NCBI GenBank assembly: GCA_004519485.1
Contig: CP038131.1
Location: forward strand, 1,127,001-1,191,000
Reading direction: 5' to 3'
From: Nannochloropsis oceanica
Taxonomy: Eukaryota > Sar > Eustigmatophyceae > Eustigmatales > Monodopsidaceae
Length of the DNA stretch: 64,000 bases
Position 1 is the stretch's first letter; the number at the start of each line of letters is the position of its first letter. Both the position numbers and the translations under genes were made by a program. Shown here one piece after another: positions 1-11,700 of this stretch. The notes under the pieces are model-generated. The model did no database searches. It saw nothing but the letters and a program-made list of their open reading frames with translations, and had not been told where the DNA came from.

Positions 1-401
1 TCATGCTCATTTGAGATTTTAAATTAAGCCCGAAAGCAACGCTGTCACCGCCGGGTAGTGGTGGAACAAGATGAGACAGGAGCTCCATACCTCGAAAGTA
101 GATCAAAAAACTACCAAAAATAGGGAACTTGTGTCTTGTCAGCAACGAACGAAGAAAGAGATGAAAGATGAAGAAGAAACGTTTACCGCGCATCTAGATA
201 CTTATCAACGTCTCGTGTTTTTCTCCTCTCTATTTCGATTGATTCTTTACAAACGGTAATCTCATTCCTCAGGGTGGCGTCCGTCGAGGCCTCGCCGCGT
301 TTGCACACACTCAAGTCCTACTCTACATGTAATCCTTTCCCGTTTTTGTCATCCATTAACAACCAACAACTAAGTCTCATTGTCTCAACTTCAACCTCCT
401 T
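1..401. other. Left flank, downstream of the OFD1-like gene
   Basis: No convincing gene is visible here. The stretch lies 3' of the minus-strand OFD1-like reading frame and probably holds its 3' UTR. The small open frames across it have no recognisable composition or domain. Confidence 0.4.
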
Positions 402-2495
402 TCACTTTTCACCCACACACACGTCCTCAGCCACCTCCCTTTCCTCCGCTTCATCGCTATCCACCTGCTTCTTGACCGCGCCTGCTGCAGTAGCAACAGC
501 AGCGGTAGCAGCGGTAGCAGCGGTAACAGAATCATCGCTTCCTCTCCCATGCAGGATAAGGAATTCATCGTGCACCTCTTGCAGTTTTTGTACCTCCGTC
601 TCGTACGCACGCATGGCCGATTCAATCGCAGTCGAGGAGGAGGAGGAGCAGGATGAAGAAGAGGAAGGGTTGAATGAAGAGGGGGCAACAGATGATGAAG
701 CGAAATGAGGTGGATATCGAAGTGGTGACGGGGGCAGGTGGCAGGCCACAGGCAATGACAGGAATGTAGGCGGCGGCATCGGCATGAGCGGGGCACACGT
801 GAGTGGCGGCATCGCCACCGGCCGTGATAGTGATGGTTGTGTGAACTCGGGCTTTGGAAAAGACAGTGACAACGGTATGTGAGGATTTCCTGTTATTTGT
901 TCCTGCTCCGCCTCCATGCCTGGTTTCCTCTCTGCCCTCCCTCCCAAGCAATGCAAAGCCTTCGTTGACGACGCTAACAAATCCCGCAACGTCCTCACTT
1001 CCTCCCTTAATCCCTCCAACTCTGCCTCATCCTCCCTCGCATGCTGCCGCGTTTTCTCATTCTCATTCTCTAGATTTGCGCATGTCCGCTCAAGATTTCT
1101 AACCATGGCCGTTGCCTCCTGCTCTCGTGCCCAGGCCTCCTCCTCCTGCCTCTGCAACCGCTCTCTCGCTACAACCCACCGCTCCTTCTCCTTCCTCAAC
1201 ATCTCCACCTCTTCCACGCAACCCCTCGCTTCCTCCACTTGCCTTCGTAATGCTTGCATATCTGCTCTCTGCTCCTGATACACCAATCTTTCGGCTTGTG
1301 CTTTTCGAAGCTCTTCCTGGACAAGGTGCTGTTGGACCTGCAGGCTCTGTTGCTGCGATGCGTATGCCTTCGCGCCATCTTGGTGAGCAGCTGCTGTCTC
1401 CCCCGCACGTTGTCGAGCCCATGCAGCGATTTGCTCTCTGAACGTGAATTGTTCTTTGTCTAGGATTGCCTGTCGTTCTGCGGCTCGTGCCTCTGCTCGT
1501 TCCACCTCTTCCTTGCGTCGTCGCATGGCCTCCATATCACGTAACACCGCCTGTCGCGCCTCGAATTGAGCTGCCTCCGCTGCTTGTAACCGGACACGAA
1601 CACGACGTTCCTCCTCTTTAGCTTGTGCCCATGCCTGCTCCACTTTCCGGTCTTGCGTCGCTTGCATTTCCTCGCGGACAATTAATAGCTCCCGTCGGTG
1701 CTTCGCGGCCTCTTCCAACCTGAGGTGTGTCAGCTCCGTCTCCCGAAAATGAGATATCTCCGCAGCTATTTCCTTCTGGGCGCGAGCTTCGCATTCTTGT
1801 TGGAATCGACTCAGATGTTTCTCGTGCTGGTGCTGGTGGAGGGGGGAAGGGGGTTGTGTAAGGGAAGGGGTGGTAGTCGTCGTCGAAACTGCCTCAGTTT
1901 GGGTTTGAGTGTGGGAGGAAGAGGAAGAGGAGACGACGGCTGGCTCGGCTCTTTGAAAAGGTAGCACCAATGCGTGAAGGAGACTTTTGTGTTCTGATTC
2001 ACCTTTGCTCTGCGCCAGCATCAACGTCTCAGCCAGGTCGTGTCGTGACAGGAGGTGTTGCTGGACCAGCATGTGACTCTCAGGCAAGAACACCGCCAAT
2101 GTCTGGCGAAATTTTTGGTGCCGCAGGAAATCGACGACAAGGCTATTGAGAACCATGTTTTCCAAAGACATGCCGGGGCATGGATGCACTTTTTGGTCTT
2201 CATGGATATTGGCTCGTGCCAGTGGTCTCAACAGGTGACCGCGGAGCTGCCCTAAAATATCGTCGATGGCGCCAGATTCCCGCAGCTTTTTCCGCACCAA
2301 CATTTTGAGTTCAGAAAGGGTAAGGTGGTTGCTATCATGATCTTCATCTTCGTTTTCTTCTTTCTTGGGATCTAGCGGTAAGCCAGCAGGAGAAAGAGGA
2401 GGCGTAGGAGTAGGAGTGGAGGTAGGCCCCATGGGCCTGATCGATTGCGTTTTTGTGGAAGGAAAAAATAAGGACGACATTTCGATGAAAGACAA
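402..2495 (-). CDS. OFD1: OFD1-like LisH / coiled-coil centriolar protein
   Basis: Single-exon frame of 697 aa. Residues about 60-92 form the helical N-terminal block, with the motif KKLRESGAIDDILGQLRGHL. Residues about 116-140 form a LisH element (SLVVDFLRHQKFRQTLAVF, then LPES), in the order and spacing of metazoan OFD1. From about residue 225 to 480 the protein is a long charged coiled coil, including VLRDMEAMRRRKEEVE, which resembles the OFD1 coiled-coil start. The C-terminus is Pro/Ser rich and low complexity, with a short second helical piece near the end. OFD1 family proteins cap distal centrioles and support ciliogenesis; that role here is inferred from homology. The start is the first Met; Met6 (2480) is an alternative. 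It diverges from the deacetylase gene over a 403-bp shared upstream region. Confidence 0.75.
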   Translation of the reverse strand: MSFIEMSSLFFPSTKTQSIRPMGPTSTPTPTPPLSPAGLPLDPKKEENEDEDHDSNHLTLSELKMLVRKKLRESGAIDDILGQLRGHLLRPLARANIHEDQKVHPCPGMSLENMVLNSLVVDFLRHQKFRQTLAVFLPESHMLVQQHLLSRHDLAETLMLAQSKGESEHKSLLHALVLPFQRAEPAVVSSSSSSHTQTQTEAVSTTTTTPSLTQPPSPLHQHQHEKHLSRFQQECEARAQKEIAAEISHFRETELTHLRLEEAAKHRRELLIVREEMQATQDRKVEQAWAQAKEEERRVRVRLQAAEAAQFEARQAVLRDMEAMRRRKEEVERAEARAAERQAILDKEQFTFREQIAAWARQRAGETAAAHQDGAKAYASQQQSLQVQQHLVQEELRKAQAERLVYQEQRADMQALRRQVEEARGCVEEVEMLRKEKERWVVARERLQRQEEEAWAREQEATAMVRNLERTCANLENENEKTRQHAREDEAELEGLREEVRTLRDLLASSTKALHCLGGRAERKPGMEAEQEQITGNPHIPLSLSFPKPEFTQPSLSRPVAMPPLTCAPLMPMPPPTFLSLPVACHLPPSPLRYPPHFASSSVAPSSFNPSSSSSCSSSSSTAIESAMRAYETEVQKLQEVHDEFLILHGRGSDDSVTAATAATAAVATAAGAVKKQVDSDEAEEREVAEDVCVGEK

Positions 2496-2898
2496 GTTGG
2501 TGAAGCCAAAAGCAGGGAAGTAGAGTTGTTGAAATGAATGAGCATATGGTGATAGTGCCCATTATTTGTGATGTTTTTGCAGGAGTAGGGGGCAAAAAAG
2601 TGCTACAATGGTCAAATAGTGGGGGCATGGTGAGTGCGCGAGGTCTCGTTTTGATGCTCCTCTGAGTCGCTCCTTGCTTTAAGTCCGCGTGCCTTCCTTC
2701 GTCCTCTCTCACTCCCTACGTACACTATGCCACAGCCTTGAGCCTCGTCCCTTGCCTGCGCCCGTGCGTTCAGATCTCCTGTAGGGTTGCCGCTTTCTCT
2801 CGTCTCTCCACCATTCGCTCGATTGGTGGTACTTGAGCAACATACATACGTCGTCATCGCATCGTCATATCAGCTGATACAGCAGACGCAGAGGCAGC
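2496..2898. promoter_or_regulatory. Shared upstream region between OFD1-like and HDAC genes
   Basis: Head-to-head spacing of 403 bp between two start codons, so it must hold both promoters and 5' UTRs. I see no clear TATA box. The call rests on gene geometry only. Confidence 0.5.
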
Positions 2899-4938
2899 AT
2901 GGCCGCCAACGGAGGAGAGGTGCACACCGCGTCCGCCTTGACGACCAAGAAGAGCACGACAGGCTACGTCTGGCATGAGCGCTACATGTGGCACCATGGC
3001 GGGAAGTACGCGTGGAAGTAAGTCACATCGTCCATTCCTTACGTACACCCTCCACCTTGCTTCATCTCGCCGCCTCAGTCACTCCACACTCACGCACATA
3101 CGACTCTTCCTCACCATAAATTGTACATCGCAGTGAGTGGATCCAGCCCACCCGGCACTTTGAGTCTCCCGAGTCCAAGCGCCGTCTGCACAACCTCCTG
3201 GATGCCAGCGGCCTCCTCGAAAAGTAAGTGTTTCCAGCTTCCCACTCCTCTTCCTCCTGCTTTATTCCGTACAATTTAATGTTCCAGTGGTCTTTACCAT
3301 CTCCTTATTTTTCTCACAGATAACTCACGTCGCAATCTAAAGTGCTCCTCTCTCCCTCCTTACCATCCACTCTCAGGCTCGTTCGCATCCCTCCCCGTCT
3401 TGCCACCGTGGAAGAGATTACTCGCTTCCACACTGCCGAATACGTGGCTAAGATCCAAAGATTAAGTGCGGAATATGGGGGCGAAGCAGGGGATTTTGCA
3501 ACGTTTGGAAAAGGGTCGTATGACATTGCGCGACTGGCCGTGGGAGGGGTGTTGGAGGCGGTGGATGCGGTGATCGAGGGAAGGAGAGAAGGAGGGGAGG
3601 AGGGAGAGGTGATCACGAATGCGTACTGCCTCGTTAGACCGCCGGGACACCACGCGGAGAGGGATCGGGGGATGGGCTTCTGTTTATTTAATAACGTGGC
3701 GTTGGGCGCATTGCACGCCGTGGCCAAGCACGGGTTGAAACGGGTGGCGATTGTGGATTATGACGTTCACCATGGCAACGGCACACAGGCATGTACTCCT
3801 CCCTCCGTCTACCTGCAATCCCACCCCCTTCTTTTTTATGTCGCTATTCTTCCCCATAGTACCCCCTCCACTCATGTGGCCTGTTTCACCTCTTTTCGAC
3901 GCGAATCTGACTTACCTTCCTTCCCCCTTCTCCCCCCTCCTCCCCTCTCTCCTTCCCTCCCTCTTTGGCAGCAAGCTTTCTACAAGGACCCGTCCGTCCT
4001 CTTCATTTCCATCCATCAAGACAGCAACTATCCCGCTGGGACCGGCTACGTCGAGGAACGGGGGCAGGAAGGGGGGGAGGGCTTCACTATCAACATTCCT
4101 CTTCCTCCAGGGAGTGGGAGCGAGGCCTACTATCAGGCATTTGATCGCGTGGTGCTTCCGGCGGTTCGGGTGAGTGGCTCGGGAGGAAAGGAGAGAATAA
4201 GGGAGGGAAGGGGAAGGATACTCGTGCATTCTGATAGTCGATATTATACACATTGGTTTTTGATGCCTCTCCCTCCCTCCCTCTCTTCCTTCCTCCCTCC
4301 CTCCCTCAGGCCTTCGCCCCTGAGCTGCTCTTGGTCTCCTCCGGGTACGACGCCGGCTTTCTCGACCCCCTCGCCACAATGATGCTTTCGTCGGAGCATT
4401 TTCGAGTGCTGGGGCAGAAAATGAACGGGGTGGCAGCGGAAGTGTGTGGAGGGAAGATTGTGTACGCGCACGAGGTAAGGGGGAGCGGGAGGGAGGGAGG
4501 GAGGGAGAGAGAGGGAAATTCAAACAGCCAGATGGGCGCACCTTCCCAACGGGGTGATCAATCCTAAGGAATACATTTTCAGGCATCTCTTCATCAAGTC
4601 GCCTCCTTGTCCCTTTATCCCGACCCACCCCTCCATTCTAGGGAGGATACTCGGACCTTTACGTTCCTTTCTGCGGGCACGCCGTCATCGAGGAAATGAG
4701 TGGGGTGAAGACGGAGGTAAAAGATTGCATGCTGACGGACATTAATCATTGGGGGTATCACGAGCTTCAACAGCATCAGGTAGGTAAGGAGGGAGAGAGC
4801 ACCGGATTGGAGAAGGAGAGAGAGCAAGAACGAGAGGAAAGGTTCACTCACCATGGCACTCTACCACAGGACGCCGTCATCAAAAAGTGTGAGGTGCTGG
4901 TGGATGACCTACAAAAGCGGATGGCAGCGACGAAATAA
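2899..4938 (+). CDS. Histone deacetylase, class II / HdaH-like
   Basis: Seven exons: 2899-3017, 3134-3223, 3377-3788, 3972-4169, 4310-4474, 4642-4779, 4870-4938; the product is 396 aa and all phases join. The catalytic fold is complete: RPPGHHAE (general-base histidine pair), VDYDVHHGNGTQ (Asp and His zinc ligands), SSGYDAG (third zinc ligand) and GGYSDLYVPFCG (transition-state Tyr). The opening TGYVWHERYMWH and the short single-domain form resemble bacterial HdaH and plant class II enzymes rather than class I. It removes acetyl groups from lysine in histones or other proteins, or possibly from polyamines. No clear targeting peptide is seen. Intron 3 begins with GC rather than GT. Intron 4 carries the GGGA/TCCC paired arms described elsewhere. 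The 5' part depends on two short exons whose phases fit. Confidence 0.9.
3789..3971 (+). other. GC-AG intron in the HDAC gene
   Basis: Conservation requires the join GTQ to QAFYKDP. The only split that gives it leaves exon end CACACAG, followed by GCATGT and an acceptor TTTGGCAG. The upstream exon matches the donor consensus well, as is usual for GC donors. Confidence 0.7.
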
Positions 4939-5487
4939 GTATGGGTTACGAAGAGGAGAGACCCCTGCATGAAGCAGAGTTGCTGGGGTATGTGGGAGTG
5001 AGTGGGGGAGGTCGGATAATGGATATTAAGGCTCAAGGCCTTGGAGGAGCGAGGAATTTTGAAGGATGCCGATTATTTACAATAGGTGGACACATAGTAT
5101 AAGATGATAGGTGTAGAGAACGTCAAAATGACGAACGATTGTTCGGGGTTGAAATGGTTTAATGAACGACTTTCTTGATGAGGAAACGGACTCGAGAGAA
5201 GCGCTTCAAGCGTTCCTTCTTGTTAAGCGTACCAAAGCGCATCATCTGCGAGTCTGAGTCAAACATTCGTAACTTTGCGTTGCATTCCCTTTTGATTATT
5301 GATATTTCGTTTTTTATAAGCGCACGCGCGATCCTTTCCATTTGTGTGCTTGTATGGCCGGTCGTGTGGGGTGCAGTCAGTGATAGGACGCATACAGAAA
5401 GAACCTTAACGGCTTCTTCCCCCGTCATACGCCCCCCTGTCCCGCCTAGCTCCTCAGTCTCAGGGTTAACATCTGCACGCAGGCGAA
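4939..5487. other. Intergenic, HDAC 3' end to CLC start
   Basis: No gene recognised. It should contain the HDAC terminator side and the CLC promoter. Frames through it lack family features. Confidence 0.4.
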
Positions 5488-5710
5488 ATGGACGACGGCG
5501 ACCCACTTTCTCAGCCAGCCATCCAGCTCCATCTAGTCTCTCCGCCGCCGAAAGGCAGGAGCCTCTCCAGCAGCAGCAGCAGCAGCAGCAGCATCATCAG
5601 CAGCAACAGCGGCAGCGGCAGCAGCAGCAGCAGCAGCAGGCGTAGTGCTAGCAGCACACCTCATACTGGGCAGCAACGACGGCAGCAGCAGCACCACCAC
5701 CACCAACAGC

Positions 5711-5768
<58 letters not shown>

Positions 5769-8700
5769 CCAGCAGCAGCCGCCGCAGCAGCAGCCGCAGC
5801 AGCCGCAGCAGGAGCGAAAGCTTCACCAGCGACATCGCACGCCCTCCCCGGTGGGGTTCGCCGCCGTTGCTCCGGAGGGTGGGGGTACAACGTCCTCGAC
5901 GACCCTAGCGGCGCCGGGTAACATCATGATTTTGACCAAGGACAGCAGCGGCAGTGTCGGAGGGGAAACAGAGGAGGAGGAGGTGAGTGTGACCTGTTTG
6001 AATAGAAAACAGCGCCAGGGTAGTCTACAATGCGATATGTATTCAAGCGGCATACACTCACACACACAAACACGCACGCAAACACGCACACCTACACACA
6101 TACATACATACATACGTATTCACATACATACATACGTATACATATACGCATACACGCAAACCACTCATCCCCCAGGCGCCTTTCCTCAAAAGTGGGGCCA
6201 CCTCTACGATGAAGAAGAAACACACGCCCCGCAACATCGCCTTCCAAGCACAGCACCAAGAACCCCTACTCCTCCCCACCTCGGCGACACCCCCAGCAGT
6301 CGCGACAGCCGCAACAGTACAGCAGGATATGGGAAGGTTAAGCAAATACCTCGATCCTGACCGCCATGTAGAGGTGAGGAGGATAGGGAGGGAGGAAAGG
6401 AGGGAAGGGAGGAGATGTTCCTGAATCGAGGTATCACTCACTTTATTATCGTGTTACACTCGTGTTATATCCCTCGGTTTCTTCCACTCCTACCACGCCT
6501 ATGTGCTAAAAAATCTTATAGCGTGGGCCTTACCATGGCAAGACGTACCCAGATTCCTTGACTTATGAACCGGAAGAGAGCGAAGTCTGGCGGACGCATG
6601 AGGTAGGGAGGGAGGAAGGAAGGAAGGGAGGGAGGAAGGGAAGGAGGAAGGGAGGGAGGAAGGGAGGGAGGAAGGGAGGGAGGAAGGGAGGGAGAGAGGG
6701 GAAGACTCAGAGGGGGGATTGGAAAGACTCAGAGGGGGGGGTGAAAAGACTGGGTAACGGGGGAATTGGTAGTCTGTTGACGTCGTTTTGTCTTCTCACG
6801 TACGACAAACACACATCCATTCAAACCAACACGTGTACGACAAACACACACCAATTCAAACTTATGCGCGTGGCAGTTGCAAAGGGTCTACCGGGAGCAG
6901 AGTCAGTTTTGGACGACGGGAAAGAAGAGGTGGGTGGGCCTAGGGGGAGGGGACGAAGGGGAAGGGGAGAGGGAGGAATAAGACCACATTATCAAGGTAT
7001 ATCTTTCTTTTTGTTATCATCATATCATTGGCGTCTCTCTCTCGTCATCTCATCTGTCTTGGTCACCCATTGATCGGATTACTTGCCGCCTTATCACCTC
7101 ACCTTGCCACATCTCTCTCTTTTCCTAGGGCGGTCAAACGATGGTTGCTCACGGCAGTCACTGGCGTCATTATCGGCCTCCTGGGAGTAGGCATGACCTA
7201 CTTCACCCAACGGCTCGTCCGTTTCAAATTTCGAACCGTTACCGGTACGATCCGCCCTCCCCTTCAGCCCTCCCGCCCGCTCGCCCTCCCTCCATCCTTC
7301 CATCCATCCATTTTTCGCTTCCGAGGCTTCACAGTAGATGTTGACCTTACTCTCCTTCGACCCCTCCCTCCCTCCCTCCCTCCCCCCCTCCCCCCAGGCC
7401 TTATCGCAGAGGAGGCAGCCGGAACGCGTATCTTTGGAGGCTCCTTCTTCACCCACCTCTTCCTCAATTCCTTGTACGTGCTCATGGCCAACCTGACGGT
7501 GTTAATCGAGCCCGTGGCGGCAGGGAGTGGCATCCCGGAGATCAAGGCCTTTCTGAACGGGGTCAGCCTGCCGAGGTAGGGAGGGAGGGAGGGAGGAAGG
7601 GAGGGAGGGAGGGAGGAAGGGAGGGAGGGGTGCTTATGAACACCCAAAAAGACCAGCAGCATTACTCAAATACAAGACTCTGATGACTCGTTTCTTCTTT
7701 CCCTCCCTCCCTCCCTTCCTCCCTCCCTCCCTCGTTCTGTGTTAGGGTCGTGCGTGTCAAGACCATGCTCTGCAAGATGGTGGGCGTCATTTTCACCGTC
7801 GCGAGTGGACTACCCGCCGGGAAGGAGGGTCCCATGGTGCACATCGGTGCGTTCCTTTCCTTCCTCCCTCCCTTCTTCCCTCCCGTACGATTGGATATCC
7901 CCCCCACCCACCCACCCCGAGCCCCCCCTCCACTCCTTTCTTCATTCTCCCCTTCACCTCTCCATTCGTCTCTTCCTCTCTATATCATTCCCATCCCCCC
8001 CTCCCGCCTGTATTCCCAGCCTCCATCCCTCCTTCCCTCCTTGACGCCCCCTCACACACACCCGTCATATACGTACACACATCCACATTAACAGGGGCGG
8101 TGGTGGCGGCCGGCGTCTCCCAGGGTCGGAGCAGCCTCTGGGGCGTGGATACGTCTTTCTCCCGCATGCAAGACTTCCGCAACGATCGAGAAAAGGTGCT
8201 CTTCCAACCTCCTCTACCTCCCCCTTTCCCTCCATCGCTTCCTCCCTCCCTCTCATGAAATCACGAGACGTGAGTAATTCATCCATGGCCCTCCACCCTC
8301 CCTCCCTCCCTCCCTCCCTCCCTCCCTCCCTAGCGCGACTTCGTCTCGTGCGGCGCGGCCTCTGGCGTGGCCTCGGCGTTTGGAGCCCCCATCGGCGGAG
8401 TGCTATTCTCGTTGGAGGAGGGCGCGTCCTTCTGGAGTAGCAAGCTAACGTATCGTGCCTTCTTGTGTGCCATGCTCACGGCCTTTACGGTGAGGAACAC
8501 CAGGGAGGGACGGAGGGACGGAGGGAGGGACGGAGGGACGGAGGAAGGGGAGGAACTAAAGAAGAGCAGGACGGCAGACACACTTGACTAAGCCATCCTC
8601 CTCTCCCTCCCTCCCTTCCCTAGCTCCTGGCGATCAAGACGTCGGAGGAGGCGTGGGGCAGCCCCGACGCCACCAAAATGTTCTCCTTCGGGAAGTTCGT

Positions 8701-11700
8701 CTCCCTCAAGGGGGTGGGCGGGAATTACAGCGTCTGGGAGCTGGCACTCTTCCTCCTCATCGGCTGCTTGGGCGGCCTCCTCGGGGCGTGCTTCAATCGG
8801 GTAAATGAGAAACTTACCGTATGGCGGATGACGCACGTCCAACCCTCTCCGACCCGGCGGTGCGTGGAGGTGCTCGCAATATGCGGAGCCATGTCCTTTT
8901 TATCCTACGTCTTGCCCTTGTGCTGGACTAAATGCACGCCAGTCCCGAGCCTCGCGGCCATGAACGCCGACGGATGGACGGAGCAGGAACGGGTAAGGAG
9001 AAGATCGGAACGGTCTTGGCTTGGACGGGAGGGGAAGATCGGAACGGTCGTGGCGTTGGCGGAGGTGGTTGCTGCCTGTCTGCTGACTGGTGGCTGGTCC
9101 TGTGCGAGCGACGGAGGGAAGGAGGCAGGAAGGGAGGGGGGGAGGGAGGAAAGGTCGCTGTCATGCTGGTATGATTAAATTTCGTTGTCACTTGTTCGAA
9201 CACCTCCCTCCCTCCCTCCCTCCCTCCCTTAGGCCCTGGTCAAGCAGCTGGTGCCGTTCCGATGCGTCCCGGACAGGGAATACAATGAGCTCGCCTCCCT
9301 CTTCTTCACCGACTCTGACACCGCAATCAAACAATGTGAGATAGAAGGGAGATGTGAGGGAGGAAGGGAGGGAGGGAGAGAGGAACGGAGATGGGAAGAA
9401 AATGACACTTGGTCGAGCGATCGGTCCAAAGAGCGCCTGGTTGACCCTCCCCCCCCCCCCTCCCTCCCTCCCCCGCTCCCTCCCCTCCTCCCTCCCCTAA
9501 GTATTTCATTTCCGTGAGACGGGCTCCACGCACCACCCGTCCTTCTCCGCCGGTGCCCTCCTCCTCTACTTCCTCCCCTACTTCGGCATGGCGATTTGGG
9601 CGTACGGCGCGGCCGTGCCCTCAGGCCTCTTCGTACCCACATTGCTGTCAGGAGCGGCCTTGGGGAGGCTCTTTGGTCATGTCCTGCATGTGATGGACGG
9701 GGCGAGTGGTGAGGGAGGGAGGGAGGGAGGGAGGGAGGGAGGGAGGGAAATGACACGGACTCGCGTGCTCCCTCAGATGTGTAAGGGCGTAGGCTAACCT
9801 TCACATATCACATATCAAATCATACCACGATTATATCAGGCACATTCGCGGACTCCGGGACGTATGCACTTGTCGGTGGTAAGGCAACGAAGAGCAAGCA
9901 GGGAGGGAGGGAGGAAGGGAGGGAGGGCGAGAGAGAGGAAGGAAAGAAGGAGGAAATGGGAAAGCACCTGTATATTTTTTAATGCTGTTCTCACTCCTTT
10001 CTCCCTTTCTTCCTCCCTCACTGCCTAGCTGCGGCTGTTTTGGGTGGGATGGCGCGAATGACGATTTCATTGACGGTGATTCTTCTAGAAGCCACGGGAG
10101 ACATGCAGTACGTGTTGCCACTCATGCTCACCTTGATGGCGGCCCGATGGTACGTGAGGAGCGGGGGACAGGAGGGACAGCGAGGGAGGGAGCAAGTCAC
10201 AGCAACGAATGGCGGCCTGGGATCTCAGGCCCCTCCCTCCCTCCCTCTCTCCCTCTCTCCCTCCTCCCTTCCTTCCTTCCTTCCTTTCTTGCCACTCCAC
10301 CCACCCCTCCCTCCCTCCCTCCCTCCCTCCCTCCCAAGGGTTGGCAACCTCCTGGGAGAGTCGCTGTATGACATCCACTCTCGTCTTAAAGGCTACCCGG
10401 TGCTCGAGCCAGACTTGCCGCCCGCGGCTCGGAAGAACATGATCGCCGCGCAGATCATGAGCCCGCAGCCTAAGGTGAGGAGGAACGACGGGAGGGAGGG
10501 AGGGAGGGAGGGAGGGGGGGAGCTTGATAGGGATGTACGACTCTTCTTCGCACCCACTCACCCCTCCCTTCTCCTCCCTCCCTCCCTCCCTCCCTCCCTC
10601 CCTTCTAGACATTCCGACGTGTGGACCGCGTGGGCGTCATTTACGATACGCTCCTTCACACGGAACACGATTGTTTCCCCGTCATTAATGCCGAGGACGG
10701 GGCCGTAGTGGTAGGCACTGTCTTGCGCAAAGCCTTGTGCGTCATTTTGCAGGTGAGGACAAGAGGGAGCGGCGGAGGGAGGGAGGGAGGGAGGGAGGGA
10801 GGGATAGGAGCTGGCCTCTCAGCTATGCGACATGCAATGTACTCACTGCCCTTTCTTCCCTCCCTCCCTCCCTCCCTCCCTCCCTCCCTCCCTCCCCCCT
10901 CCTTCACAGCACAAGGCTTTTGCCCATCCCGACGCTATGGGCCCGGAGGAAGCATTGGAAGCCCGAGCGCGCGAAGGGCGGCTGGTTTCTCCCTTGTTGA
11001 ACTGGTCGACGCTAGAGAGGATTTATCCCCGTTATCCGAATATAAATGACATCCGGATCACGGATAGGGTATGGAGGGAAGGAGGGAGGAAGGAAAGGAA
11101 GGAGAGAGAAAAGGAGGAAGGGAAGGACAGGTTAAACGCTCTCGAGCATCCTTGATGTATTTCCAGCACAATTGTTCATTCCTCCACCCACACTTCCCTC
11201 CCTCCCTTCCTCCCTCGCCTTCTCCCCCCCCTCCGCAGGACCGGCAGTGCGTAGTGGACCTCAGGCCCTTCATGAACACGGCCCCCTACTGCCTGAATGA
11301 AACGGCCTCCGTTGTTCGCGCCTACCGTTTATTCCGTACCATGGGGCTACGGCATTTGTGCGTAATCAACAGCCACAACCAGGTGAGGCCTATTTACTTT
11401 TCACCCTGTTTCTTGTCCTGAGTCTCCTCCCCTGGCATTTTTGGAACTTGACATTGACTTTTGATTTGACTCATAATTTGTTCTTTCCTCCTTTCTCGCG
11501 CTTTCTTTCATTTCCCCCCTCCCTCCCCCTCCTTCCCCTCCACTTGATGCCTAGGTCACGGGCATCATCACCCGTTTCGATCTTCTGCCGGAGAGCTTGC
11601 GGCGCAAGTACCAGCGTGTTGCTACAGCTGCCAGTGACACTGCTAGGACGTATTATTCACGGGATCGACGGCCTTCTGCTTACACTGTACCCCCCGAGAG

